64,000 bases of DNA, from positions 62,001-126,000 of the forward strand of contig NZ_JACJON010000067.1 in assembly GCF_014695585.1 (NCBI RefSeq), written 5' to 3'. A program made the translations under genes and the position numbers. Below are positions 1 to 9,644 of this stretch, in pieces. This DNA comes from Microcoleus sp. FACHB-831. Its GTDB lineage: Bacteria > Cyanobacteriota > Cyanobacteriia > Cyanobacteriales > FACHB-T130. The number at the start of each line of letters is the position of its first letter. Positions within the stretch are counted from its first letter, which is position 1. The notes under the pieces were generated by a model. It saw only the letters and a list, made by a program, of their open reading frames with translations, made no database searches and was not told where the DNA came from.

Positions 1-1580
1 TTGATTAGAACTTGGTGCAGTTGTGTGTTATCTCCAGAGACAGGTAAAAGGTCCGGGGATATATTGGTATGGACTTCGATGGATTTAGGAAATGTCTCTT
101 TGACGATCTGCTCAGTTTCTAAAATTAAGTGTGTTACTTCAAGAAGCGATCGCTCTCCTTCACAACCGCGTGCAAATGACAAAACTTGCTTTACCAAGTC
201 AGCACCACGTTTAACATTGAGTTCTAGAAGATCCAGCCACTGCTGGCTGCGAGCGTCGTCAATTTTCATTTGCAATAGTTGAATTGCCATTAAAATTGGC
301 GCTAGAACATTGTTGAGATCGTGGGCGATACCACCAGCGAGCGTGCCTAAGCTTTCCATCCGCTGGGCGCGAAGAAACTGTTTTTCTAATTGCTTTTTCT
401 CTTTAATGTCGGTGTTGATTGTTAGTATTGATTTTGGTTGCCCCGCATCATCCCGTACCAGCGTCCAGCAACTTGCAACAATGATTTCTTTGCCGTCTTT
501 TGTGACTTGATTCAATTCACCCTGCCATACTCCTTTCTCAATAATTATGTCCTGAATTTGTGTTATGTGAGGGGGATTTTCTCTGTACAAAAGCTGATTA
601 GCGTTCTTACCAATAGCTTCTTCTACCTTCCACCCGTATAAGCGTTCAGCAGATTTGTTCCAAAATAATATTTTGTTTCCCAAGTCTCTAACGAGAATAG
701 CGTCAGTTGTGACATCGAGCAGCGAAGCTTGTTCGCGGATTTTCTGTTCCGATCGCTTGCGTTCGGTAATATCAGTGAGCATACATAGCGCACCGAGAAA
801 TTCTCTGTTTTTATTAAATAGCGTACTGGTAGAAATTATTGTCCAGAGTTCTGAACCGTCTTTCCGAATAAACCGGAAATCATGCTGTTCGTTAATTCCT
901 TGTTGCTGTCGTGCAAAATGCTGTGATGCTTCAAGACGACCAGTATCATCCATGAAATTGAAAAGAGAATCACCTAGCATTTCTTCGATGCTATAGCCCA
1001 GCATTTCGCTCATACGCTGGTTAACATATGTGGTATTAGCATAGGCATCTAGTAGCCAGATACCTTCCTGAGCTGTATCAACTATCCTGCGGAAGCGTTC
1101 CTCACTTTGCCGCAGTGCTTCTTCAACCCATATGCGCTCGGCGATTTCTTGTTGCAGATGCACATTTTGCTCTTGGAGTCTTTTGGTTAAATTCCGCAGG
1201 TTTAGGTGGAGCTTAATACGAGCTAAAACTTCTTCATGCTGAAACGGCTTGGTAATGTAATCGACCGCTCCCAGATTCAAACCTTTGACTTTATCAACGG
1301 TGTCAGAAAGCGCCGTCATAAAAATTACTGGGGTGTCTTTCGTTGATTCGGTAGCTTTCAGAAGGCGGCAAGTTTCAAAGCCATCCATTCCAGGCATAAG
1401 CACATCGAGCAAAATTAGGTCGGGTGCGGCATACTTTACTTTTTGGATAGCACTTTCGCCATCTTGCGCTACCAAGACTTTAAAGCCCTTGGCAGCTAAA
1501 AAATCAAACAGTATTCCTAAATTAGTGGGGGTGTCATCAACGATTAAAATGCTGCCTTCATTTAGTGTTTTAACGCTCAT
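1..1580 (-). CDS. Response regulator / PAS / histidine kinase hybrid (3' end outside the window)
   Basis: The frame runs off the start of the window, so the C-terminus is missing. The first ~120 residues form a receiver domain, with the acceptor Asp in LLDVLMPGMDG and the conserved Lys in YITKPF. A short coiled linker follows, then two PAS domains at about residues 165-275 and 285-395, then a HisKA domain with H-box AGGIAHDLNN (His420). Only the start of the catalytic ATPase domain is inside. An N-terminal receiver feeding a PAS-kinase suggests a phosphorelay step after another kinase. The ATG lies inside the 3' end of the upstream 2027-residue kinase gene (11-bp overlap), so the two are probably co-translated and act in one pathway. 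The signal sensed is unknown. Confidence 0.9.
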   Translation of the reverse strand, partial: MSVKTLNEGSILIVDDTPTNLGILFDFLAAKGFKVLVAQDGESAIQKVKYAAPDLILLDVLMPGMDGFETCRLLKATESTKDTPVIFMTALSDTVDKVKGLNLGAVDYITKPFQHEEVLARIKLHLNLRNLTKRLQEQNVHLQQEIAERIWVEEALRQSEERFRRIVDTAQEGIWLLDAYANTTYVNQRMSEMLGYSIEEMLGDSLFNFMDDTGRLEASQHFARQQQGINEQHDFRFIRKDGSELWTIISTSTLFNKNREFLGALCMLTDITERKRSEQKIREQASLLDVTTDAILVRDLGNKILFWNKSAERLYGWKVEEAIGKNANQLLYRENPPHITQIQDIIIEKGVWQGELNQVTKDGKEIIVASCWTLVRDDAGQPKSILTINTDIKEKKQLEKQFLRAQRMESLGTLAGGIAHDLNNVLAPILMAIQLLQMKIDDARSQQWLDLLELNVKRGADLVKQVLSFARGCEGERSLLEVTHLILETEQIVKETFPKSIEVHTNISPDLLPVSGDNTQLHQVLI

Positions 1581-4500
1581 GGTTTCCCCTGCACTGTTTA
1601 ATAAATTCTATAATTTTCTTCTCTTCAAATCCTTTTGCTAATTGACGTAAATGACTGGTAAACTGCACCCATTCTTGATTCATCTTTTCAAGGGTTTCAG
1701 CTCGGTCGATAATGCCTCTAAGATCGCCCATCATCGCTAAATCGAATAAGGTAGCTAGTTCTTCCGCAGGCGGAGTAATTAATTGTGAGTTTTGGTTTTC
1801 CCCTTTTGCTAAGCTTGGCTTTGCTTGCAATACCTCTGGCCTATCCTCGGCTGGTTCATTAAAAATCCATTCCAAGCCTAAGTAGATCTGTAACTTGTTT
1901 AAAAGCTCCTGTTCCCGAATGGGTTTAGGAAGAAAGTCGTTGCAACCAGCCTCCAAACTTCTTTGTTGATCGAAATCAAAAACGCTGGCGGAGGTAGCAA
2001 TTATTACTATGTTCTGATTCGGTAATTTACGAATACGACGAGTGGCTTCTAAGCCATTAATCATTGGCATCATCAAGTCCATTAAGATACAATCTGGTTT
2101 AAGTTCACGGGCTTTGTTTAAACAGTCAATACCATCTGTTGCTTCGATAATTTCAAACCCTAAATGCTTCAGCATGGCGACCAAAAGCGAACGATTTTGC
2201 GCCTTATCGTCTGCTACGATAATTTTTCTTTTTTCACCTTTGAAGCCTACGATTAAGCCTTGATCTCCTTTGGCCACATCTGCCCATTCGGAAACTTCTG
2301 GTAAATTTAAACTAAAGAAGAAAACGCTGCCTTTCCCCAAGGTACTTTTGACCTTGAGTTCGCCGCCCATCATCTGAACTAATTGACGGCTTATTGCTAG
2401 TCCTAAGCCTGTTCCTTCAGCTTTGCGATTGTGTTCTCCTACCTGGTGGAAGGGTAAAAATATTTCTTCTAATTGCTCGGTAGCCATGCCAACGCCTGTA
2501 TCTTCTACCTGAAACCGGATCTCGTCTTGTTGATAGCCTACTTTGAATGCTACCCCCCCCGTTTCGGTAAATTTGACTGCATTGCCGAGTAAGTTAATCA
2601 GAACTTGGCGCAATCGTTTTTCATCGCCCCGGACACCTATGGGAAGTGGGGTGAGAGGTTCGTAGATTAAGGAAATTCCCTTTTGTTCGGCACGAAGGTG
2701 GCAAATTTCGGCGATGCCTTCTAGGAATTCTGGAAAATGAAAATTAGTGAGGTGAAGCTCCATTTTCCGAGCTTCGATTTTGGAAAGGTCTAAAATATCA
2801 TTTATTAGAGTAAGCAGGTGTTCGCCGCATTGGTTGATGATACCCAGACCGTCTTTTTGTCGCTCGGTTAAAGATTGTTCTCGCTTGAGGATTTGTGCGT
2901 AACCTAAGATGCCGTTGAGTGGTGTTCTCAGTTCGTGGCTCATGTTGGCGAGAAATTCAGTTTTGGCTCGGTTGGCGGATTTAGCTGCTTCTTCGGCTTT
3001 TAAGCGATCGCTTATCTCTTGTTGCAGAACTAGATTTTTTTCCTGTAACTCTAGGGTGCGCTCTTCGACTTTTGTTTCGAGGTTAACTTTGGCAGCTTCT
3101 AAATCCGTATAAAGACGAGCATTTTCTATTGAAATCGCAGCTTGCGCCGATAAAATCCGCAAAAATTCCACCCGCTTTGGCGTAAATGCACCTGTAATCA
3201 AATTATTTTCTAGATAAAGAATTGCGGTGATTTTGCCTTGATAAAGGATGGGCGCACACAAGACTGACTTTGGTTTGTATTGGTTAATGTAGGGGTCAGC
3301 TTTAAAGATTTCCTCACAGCTTGCATCATTTAAAACGACATCTTTCTGCGTTCTAGCAACGTAATTAAGCACGGATACAGATACTTGCTGGTTGCTTGAT
3401 ACTGGTAAAGATTGCAGCACTTGCACCTCATCTTTATTTCCAGCGGCTTCTATAACAAATTGATCGTCCTTTGATAAAATGAGCAACCCAGTTTCAGCGC
3501 CAGCATTTTCTATTAAAATTTTCATCAACTTGTCGAGCAAGCTAGCCAGAACAATTTCCCCAGAAATTGCTTGCGAGGCTTTCATCACCGCACCTAAGTC
3601 CAGAATTTCGTCAATTCCAGATCCGGTAGAAGTAACGGTTCCCTGAATCGTCTGGGTAATTCTTTCGCCCGTCTTTTGGTTCATTTTCTGGTTAAGAACA
3701 GGAGAGAGTAATTGAGGGTAGCGTTTTGCTAAATCCTCAAGTTTGGCTGTTGCTCCCCAGTGCATATAAGCGTAGTAAGCCTTTGTCATGTAAGTTTGGG
3801 CAATAGTTTCTTTACCCCATGACAAATAGAATTTAGCAGCGAGTTCGTGAGCTAGTGCTTCTTCGTTGATGTACTCGTTTTCTTTAGCAAGAGCGATCGC
3901 TTTGTCGTAGATCTCGATCGCTTCTACTTTTTCCCCTAAAACACGATGTTTTTCTGCCTCTACTAAATAGAATTTATGCAGATGATTCATTGGGGCATAA
4001 TGCGCCCATTTTTGCAATTTCTCTTGATTAGCTTGTACTCGGTTAAGAATGTCCTGTTGGTCGGACTGCGAAGTTTCAGGATACACAGCTAGCCGTACTA
4101 GAGACTCGTAGAAATAGAAGATAACAACAGTTAGCTGCCCTGTAGATGAGCCGAAAGAACTTTCTACTTGAGGGATATTTTTTAAAGCTTCCGCGTAATT
4201 CTCAAACACATAACAAAGCGCAAGTTTGTGCAAGTATAAGTAATGAATTGCCAGTTGATTGTTGGTTTGCTGATATAGCGGCAGCATTTTCTCTTCGTCG
4301 TAGATTTCCCCCTTTAACTGGCATATATTTTCGCTTCTTCCCATCATGTTTAAGACGGCTTGCCAACAGATTTTTGTATTATTAAGCGCTGTTTCTTGGC
4401 TGATTTTATGAAGGGCATCTGTGTAAGTTGCTATCTCTCGTTCGAGCTGCATTAGTTGCTTGCCCACAAAAAACGAGTAATGACTCCACACCATGACGGC

Positions 4501-7500
4501 ATAGCCAGCATATTCTAAATCTCCAGTTTCCAGCCCGCTAGAGAAAGCTGACAGGAAAGGTTCTAAGGTATTTCGGACGTGTTCTTTCCAATGTTGAACG
4601 GCTGCATACACTAAGTGGCAAGTCTTGACTTCGATTTCTTTGGCATTTAACTTTGACACTAGACGTAAAGCTAATTGGCCCAACTCATAGCCCCGCTCAA
4701 TATCTCCTACCGCCCCGCAAAGAAGAAGACTGTATACCGCATATGCAAAGGGAGACACAGAAGCATTGCCATATTGAACGGATAAATTGACCTGTTTGCA
4801 CACTGTTAAAGGCACCAGTACGGGCATCCCAGAATAGCAAGCAGAAAATATACTTGACAAAATCCTGATCGCTGCTAATTGATAAGGATCGGTCATTTCA
4901 GGGAGATCGATTAAGTCCTCAATTCGGGTTCCGCTCAAAATTGCCGCAGTTTCCCCCAGCGCCTGCCCAATATCAGATGGGTTTGGCGAGTCGGGAAACT
5001 CTACCTCCAACTGCTTTAAGACTTGCAGCCCCGTATTCAATGCTTCGACCAGCTTGTTCTGCGCCATATAAGCTTGAATCTGGACTTCGTACACTTTTAC
5101 TTTGTCCAATAGCGTGTTGGCGCAGTTTTGTACTATCTCAACGAATCTCTGCATTCCGTCAAAATCACCACTCAAATATGCTGACTCTGCTGCTTCCTCA
5201 TGCAGCCTTAATGTCAGTTCATACCGATTGTCCCAACTATCTACCGCTAGCAGAGATAAACCCACTTGCAAATATTTGACGGCGGAATCGTGGGCTGTAG
5301 CAGCTTTCGCTTTCTGACCTGCAATCAGATTCAATTGGGCTAGTTCATATTTTTGGGATTCAGTGGTAAGTAAGTCAGTACCATAATTGAGTTGGTTAAC
5401 TAAAGCGAAAATATTTTCTTTTCGGTCTTCGGGCGTTGTACTTTGCAGCAGCAGTTGACCGATTTTTAAGTGGGTCTCTTTTTTCTGCTCATCTGGAATC
5501 AAAGAATAGGCAGCTTGCTGCACTCGGTCATGTAAAAACTTGTAGTCAACCTTCACATCAGTTAAGGTAAAACCGCCCGATTCTTCCTGACTAAATACGA
5601 GGGGAATTTTGTATTCGTTGCTCAAAGGTAAAATCAACCCAGCTTGAAGTGCTGCCCACAATTGCGCCGCCGTGACTAAGGATGATTCCTGATTGACAAT
5701 CGCCAAAACTTCTAAGTTAAAAGTGTTGCCAATACAAGCAGCAAATTTTAATACTTTTTGTGTATCTTCTGGCAATTTGCGTATGTTCCTAGCAATCAGT
5801 TCGACAACATTGTAATCAGTGATGCCGATCGCTTGAATTTGCTCGATATTCCATTGCCAACCCCCCTGTGTCCCCCCTTGGTAAGGGGGGATTAGGGGGG
5901 TGAAGTTATAAGTCAACAAATCTTCTTGATAGAGAGTTTTGAGGAGTTGACTTAAGAAGAAAGGATTGCCCTGCGTTTTATTAAAAAGTAGAGACGCGAA
6001 ATTTCGCGTCTTTACAGAAAGGGATTCCGAACCGCCAGATTCATTTAAAGTATCCGCAATTAATTCTTCGACATGAACCCGGTGTAATGGTTGAAGGACA
6101 ATATTATTCACCGTCGCACCAGTTTGGCGAATCTTGTCAATTGTTTGAATCGTCGGATGAGTTGGAGAAACTTCGTTATCTCGGTATGCCCCAATCAGCA
6201 ATAAATACTTGCTATCAGAATCAGTTATTAGCAATTCAATTAATTTTAACGATGCCGAATCCGCCCACTGCAAGTCATCGAGGAAGATAACTAAGGGATG
6301 GTCAATAGTCGTAAATACGCCAATGAATTGTTTAAAGACGCGACTGAAACGGTTTTGAGCTTCAGTTGCTCCTAGTTCTGCTACGGGTGGCTGTTTGCCA
6401 ATAATTAATTCGACTTCGGGAATAACGTCGATAATTACTTTGCCGTTAACGCCCAAAGCAGATAAGAGTTTTTCTTCCCAACTTTTAATTTGCGTTTCAC
6501 TTTCAGTTAGTAACTGTTGAATTAAGGATTCAAAAGCTTGAATTAGCGAAGCATAAGGAATATTACGTTTAAATTGGTCAAATTTTCCGGCGATAAAATA
6601 GCCGCGTTGTCGCACAATAGGTTTGTGAACTTCATTCACTAAAACAGTTTTGCCTATCCCGGAATAACCCGATACCAGCATCATTTCGGTAGTGCCAGCG
6701 GCAACGCGATCGAAAGTTTCCAGAAGCCTAGCAACTTCTGCATGACGACCGTAAAGTTTCTGCGGGATAATTAATTGACCTGCTTTGTCGGCACTACCGG
6801 TAATAAAGTTAGTAATAGTGCCGCTAGTCTGTAGTTTGAGCAGACAAGTTTCAAGATCGAACTTTAGACCCTCGGCGCTTTGGTAACGGTATTCAGCATT
6901 TTTAGCTAATAATTTCATCACAATAGATGAAACGGCTTCTGGGATTTCCGGATTTAGTTGGTGAAGAGGAAACGGGATTTTAGCTATATGGCTGTGTACC
7001 AATTCCATTGGTTCGCTAGCATTAAATGGCAACTGTCCTGCGAGCATTTCATAGAAGGTAACTCCTAGAGAATAGAAGTCGGTGCGGTAGTCAATTGAAC
7101 GGTTCATCCTTCCAGTTTGTTCTGGGGACATATAGGCAAGAGTGCCTTCTAGTAAGGTTGGATTGCCGAGCGTTTGATTTTCTCTCTCTAGGCGCGATGC
7201 AATGCTAAAGTCGATGAATTTAACTTGTCTGGATTTTGGGTTAATTACAATATTCTGGGGTTTAATATCTTTATGAATAATTTTGTTTTGATGCAGTTGG
7301 GCAAGAGTTGATACTAGCTTAATAGCTATTTCTAGAAATTGGGTTAATGGTAAGGCGCGATCGCCCAGCCATTGTTTCAGGGATTCTCCCCCAAAATCTT
7401 CCAATATTAACGCTAGCCCGTGCTGATTGTTCTCTAATCCATAAACTTTAATAAGCCCCTCTATATCCAGGGGTTGTAAAATTATATATTCATGCCTCAA

Positions 7501-7653
7501 GCGGGTAATTTCTTCTAACGTGGGATACTCAGCTTGCAGGGTTTTAATAATCACCTGTGTGGCATCAAGTTCGCGTTGCGCCCGATAAATGACAGTATTA
7601 TTGCCTTCATGGATGGCTTCGATGAGAGTGTAACCGGAAAGGGTGATGTTCAT
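1570..7653 (-). CDS. Multidomain Ser/Thr kinase - AAA ATPase - GAF - histidine kinase - receiver protein (HstK-like)
   Basis: A 2027-residue signalling protein. Residues ~1-270 are a Hanks-type Ser/Thr kinase, with catalytic loop HKDIKPQN near residue 125 and DFS in place of the usual DFG. Residues ~300-560 are an AAA/ORC-like ATPase with Walker A SGYSGIGKT and Walker B VIFLDDLQWAD. A long helical, TPR-like region runs to ~1330. A GAF domain spans ~1347-1515, then come a coiled linker, HisKA with H-box ANMSHELRTPLNG (~1570), a HATPase domain, a receiver with acceptor Asp in MDLMMP (~1856), and a short tail. This order matches cyanobacterial HstK-type kinases. Two palindromic DNA repeats are inserted in frame in the ATPase-to-helical region. 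The stop codon lies inside the next kinase gene. The ligand and target are unknown. Confidence 0.93.
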   Translation of the reverse strand: MNITLSGYTLIEAIHEGNNTVIYRAQRELDATQVIIKTLQAEYPTLEEITRLRHEYIILQPLDIEGLIKVYGLENNQHGLALILEDFGGESLKQWLGDRALPLTQFLEIAIKLVSTLAQLHQNKIIHKDIKPQNIVINPKSRQVKFIDFSIASRLERENQTLGNPTLLEGTLAYMSPEQTGRMNRSIDYRTDFYSLGVTFYEMLAGQLPFNASEPMELVHSHIAKIPFPLHQLNPEIPEAVSSIVMKLLAKNAEYRYQSAEGLKFDLETCLLKLQTSGTITNFITGSADKAGQLIIPQKLYGRHAEVARLLETFDRVAAGTTEMMLVSGYSGIGKTVLVNEVHKPIVRQRGYFIAGKFDQFKRNIPYASLIQAFESLIQQLLTESETQIKSWEEKLLSALGVNGKVIIDVIPEVELIIGKQPPVAELGATEAQNRFSRVFKQFIGVFTTIDHPLVIFLDDLQWADSASLKLIELLITDSDSKYLLLIGAYRDNEVSPTHPTIQTIDKIRQTGATVNNIVLQPLHRVHVEELIADTLNESGGSESLSVKTRNFASLLFNKTQGNPFFLSQLLKTLYQEDLLTYNFTPLIPPYQGGTQGGWQWNIEQIQAIGITDYNVVELIARNIRKLPEDTQKVLKFAACIGNTFNLEVLAIVNQESSLVTAAQLWAALQAGLILPLSNEYKIPLVFSQEESGGFTLTDVKVDYKFLHDRVQQAAYSLIPDEQKKETHLKIGQLLLQSTTPEDRKENIFALVNQLNYGTDLLTTESQKYELAQLNLIAGQKAKAATAHDSAVKYLQVGLSLLAVDSWDNRYELTLRLHEEAAESAYLSGDFDGMQRFVEIVQNCANTLLDKVKVYEVQIQAYMAQNKLVEALNTGLQVLKQLEVEFPDSPNPSDIGQALGETAAILSGTRIEDLIDLPEMTDPYQLAAIRILSSIFSACYSGMPVLVPLTVCKQVNLSVQYGNASVSPFAYAVYSLLLCGAVGDIERGYELGQLALRLVSKLNAKEIEVKTCHLVYAAVQHWKEHVRNTLEPFLSAFSSGLETGDLEYAGYAVMVWSHYSFFVGKQLMQLEREIATYTDALHKISQETALNNTKICWQAVLNMMGRSENICQLKGEIYDEEKMLPLYQQTNNQLAIHYLYLHKLALCYVFENYAEALKNIPQVESSFGSSTGQLTVVIFYFYESLVRLAVYPETSQSDQQDILNRVQANQEKLQKWAHYAPMNHLHKFYLVEAEKHRVLGEKVEAIEIYDKAIALAKENEYINEEALAHELAAKFYLSWGKETIAQTYMTKAYYAYMHWGATAKLEDLAKRYPQLLSPVLNQKMNQKTGERITQTIQGTVTSTGSGIDEILDLGAVMKASQAISGEIVLASLLDKLMKILIENAGAETGLLILSKDDQFVIEAAGNKDEVQVLQSLPVSSNQQVSVSVLNYVARTQKDVVLNDASCEEIFKADPYINQYKPKSVLCAPILYQGKITAILYLENNLITGAFTPKRVEFLRILSAQAAISIENARLYTDLEAAKVNLETKVEERTLELQEKNLVLQQEISDRLKAEEAAKSANRAKTEFLANMSHELRTPLNGILGYAQILKREQSLTERQKDGLGIINQCGEHLLTLINDILDLSKIEARKMELHLTNFHFPEFLEGIAEICHLRAEQKGISLIYEPLTPLPIGVRGDEKRLRQVLINLLGNAVKFTETGGVAFKVGYQQDEIRFQVEDTGVGMATEQLEEIFLPFHQVGEHNRKAEGTGLGLAISRQLVQMMGGELKVKSTLGKGSVFFFSLNLPEVSEWADVAKGDQGLIVGFKGEKRKIIVADDKAQNRSLLVAMLKHLGFEIIEATDGIDCLNKARELKPDCILMDLMMPMINGLEATRRIRKLPNQNIVIIATSASVFDFDQQRSLEAGCNDFLPKPIREQELLNKLQIYLGLEWIFNEPAEDRPEVLQAKPSLAKGENQNSQLITPPAEELATLFDLAMMGDLRGIIDRAETLEKMNQEWVQFTSHLRQLAKGFEEKKIIEFIKQCRGNHER
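5861..5900. repeat. GC-rich palindromic repeat inside a coding sequence
   Basis: Nested inverted repeat: inner arms CCCCCCTT / AAGGGGGG around GGT (5872-5890), with outer C6 / G6 blocks at 5861-5866 and 5895-5900. It is read in frame within the large kinase gene and encodes a Pro/Gly-rich loop (LIPPYQGGTQGGW). This type of repeat is normally intergenic in cyanobacteria. Confidence 0.75.
5988..6015. repeat. 28-bp palindromic repeat inside a coding sequence
   Basis: Two 14-base arms, GTAGAGACGCGAAA and TTTCGCGTCTTTAC, are reverse complements apart from one base. The repeat sits in frame in the large kinase gene and is read as SVKTRNFASLLF. A close relative lies inside menD at 25058-25083, so this is a mobile or spreading repeat family that tolerates coding sequence. 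Confidence 0.75.
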
Positions 7654-8094
7654 TGTCTGAATCCTGCTTATATAAGGTTAATGAGCGGTATCTTAAAAGC
7701 GGTTTAGTATGGGGCTTGTGCGAGTAAGGGAATGCAAGATTAGTCAGGCGGGGGTTCGGCTGTTGCCTTAACTTTCTTATAGTTCCCCGATAGCCTTGAA
7801 AAATAGAAACTTTTTATAAATAAACAAATTAAAAATTGTTAACGGGCGCTGGAACGATCGAAAGCAGGGCGATCGCTTACCACTAACGCGCTTCGCTAGG
7901 CTACCCCGCAAAAATATTCTTAGGGTCGAGACGAACCGACTCCTATCTATTACTTATTAGAGTTAAACAGCACAAAACAAGCAACTGCGATCTGCATCTT
8001 CATAAAATTGCAATTTTTACAAGTTGCTTTATGGAGATTGAAGCAAACACGTTTGTGTTATTTATCCTCAATCTTGCGTTGCGGCTGTGAGTAA
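7654..8094. other. Intergenic region, no gene seen
   Basis: This 441-bp stretch lies between two genes on the minus strand. It has stop codons in all frames, one HIP1 site near 7870 and A/T-rich sequence around 7800-7850. It should hold the promoter of the 2027-residue kinase gene, but no clear -35/-10 pair could be assigned. Confidence 0.5.
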
Positions 8095-9561
8095 TTAATT
8101 GAGGTTACAAATTGCTAGTCTCGCTGCAAAAGCAGGGGTAATCCAAGAAGGAGCGCCCCCAAATCCCGCCCCTGGCAGATGTCCAACGGGAGCATCGAGA
8201 CTAAAAATAAGATTGCGATAGCCGCGCCAACGCCCTTTGTCGCGCCAACCGATGCGATCGCCAAAGCGACACCAACTTTCATAATCTGGGTTAGCAGTCC
8301 CGCCAACATCATCCCAAATACGCTTTTGTATAATTAGGCCAAAGCGAGCATTGCTATATTTTGACCACAGATGATCGATGATGCGTAGTGCTTCGCAAGG
8401 AAATTTATCTACATCTTCTTGAGTTATCCACCCTGGTTTTTGTCCGGCTACTCTAAGTACAACATTTCTAGTTTCTTCATCAGCCTCTCGCCATTTTCCT
8501 GCTGCTAGTAGTTCCTCCAATTTGCTGTAAACTTTCTCCACCTCCAGACTCAAATTAATAGGAGGAGAAGTTATAACAGGTGCCGATGTTGTGGCAGTAT
8601 AAATTGGATTTGCGCCAGCAGGTAATAATGTTTCAGATGCTTCAGGTTGTTCAAAATCATGGGGAGCGATCTCTTGGAGTATCTCCGCCGCAGATTGATA
8701 GCGATTTTTTGGTAATTCGGCGAGCATTTTGTCTAAAACTTGCTCCAAAGTCGCGCTAATGGTTGCGTTTTTTGGCACGCGATCGCGCCATAACCATCGA
8801 CCTTCAAGCGGATCGAAAAGCTCATCAGAACCGTCTGCTTTTGGCAAACATTGAGTTATTAGACGAATACAAGTCACGGCTAAACTATAGATATCGCTAG
8901 CTGGGTAAGCCATGCCGCGCATTTGTTCTATAGGTGTATATCCTGCCGTGCAAACTGTTGTACCCACTTGACCTAAAGCTGTCACAGTCGCCTGTTTAGA
9001 GACGCCGAAATCAATTAACACTAATTTGCCATCCTTGCGGCGGCGCATAATATTTTCTGGTTTAATGTCTCGGTGAATTATGCCATTTTCGTGAATAAAC
9101 TTGAGAACTGGCAGCAGATCGCTCAACAACTGCACAATTTTTTCTTCGCTAAAAGCTCCCTGAATGGCTAATTCTTGGCGTAAAGTTTGCCCATCGATCA
9201 ACTCTTGCACTAAATACAGGCACTTGTTTTGTTCAAAATGGGCTAGCAGCCTGGGAATTTGCGAATGCTCTCCCAATTCAAACAGTCGCACACCCTCTTG
9301 GTTAAACAGTTCCGTTGCTTTCTGGAGTGCTGCTGGATTTGCTTGAATTTCGGCTGAGGGTGCGAACTGTTTGACAACGCACGGGGCGTTCATGCAGTCT
9401 TGATCTACTGCTTCGTATGTTTTGCCAAAGCCGCCGCCGCCAATAGGTTTGATGACGCGGTAACGGTTTCTGAGTAGTAGTTGGGAACCGCAATTTTTAC
9501 AGAAATATACACAATCGGCATTAAGGCGATCGCTACAGTTGGGATTGAGGCAGTAAAGCAT
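8095..9561 (-). CDS. Zinc-ribbon Ser/Thr protein kinase with C-terminal GUN4 domain
   Basis: The protein starts with a zinc ribbon (CLNPNC...CKNCG). A Hanks kinase domain follows, with glycine loop IGGGGFGKTYEA, catalytic loop HRDIKPEN (~residue 160) and a DFG motif in LIDFGVSKQ. The C-terminal ~150 residues are a GUN4 domain (GKWREADEET, FGLIIQKRIW, GWR). GUN4 binds tetrapyrroles and stimulates Mg-chelatase, and kinase-GUN4 fusions are known in filamentous cyanobacteria. The fusion suggests phosphorylation controlled by porphyrin or bilin binding, which is inference. An in-frame GTG lies 15 bases upstream of the ATG; I prefer the ATG because it begins right at the zinc ribbon, as in related proteins. 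Confidence 0.92.
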   Translation of the reverse strand: MLYCLNPNCSDRLNADCVYFCKNCGSQLLLRNRYRVIKPIGGGGFGKTYEAVDQDCMNAPCVVKQFAPSAEIQANPAALQKATELFNQEGVRLFELGEHSQIPRLLAHFEQNKCLYLVQELIDGQTLRQELAIQGAFSEEKIVQLLSDLLPVLKFIHENGIIHRDIKPENIMRRRKDGKLVLIDFGVSKQATVTALGQVGTTVCTAGYTPIEQMRGMAYPASDIYSLAVTCIRLITQCLPKADGSDELFDPLEGRWLWRDRVPKNATISATLEQVLDKMLAELPKNRYQSAAEILQEIAPHDFEQPEASETLLPAGANPIYTATTSAPVITSPPINLSLEVEKVYSKLEELLAAGKWREADEETRNVVLRVAGQKPGWITQEDVDKFPCEALRIIDHLWSKYSNARFGLIIQKRIWDDVGGTANPDYESWCRFGDRIGWRDKGRWRGYRNLIFSLDAPVGHLPGAGFGGAPSWITPAFAARLAICNLN

Positions 9562-9644
9562 ATCTGGGGAACACACAGAGCGATTAGTCTATGTTAATTG
9601 TTACCAAGACCATCCGCGAAGAATAAAAGCGGCTATAGTAAGGC

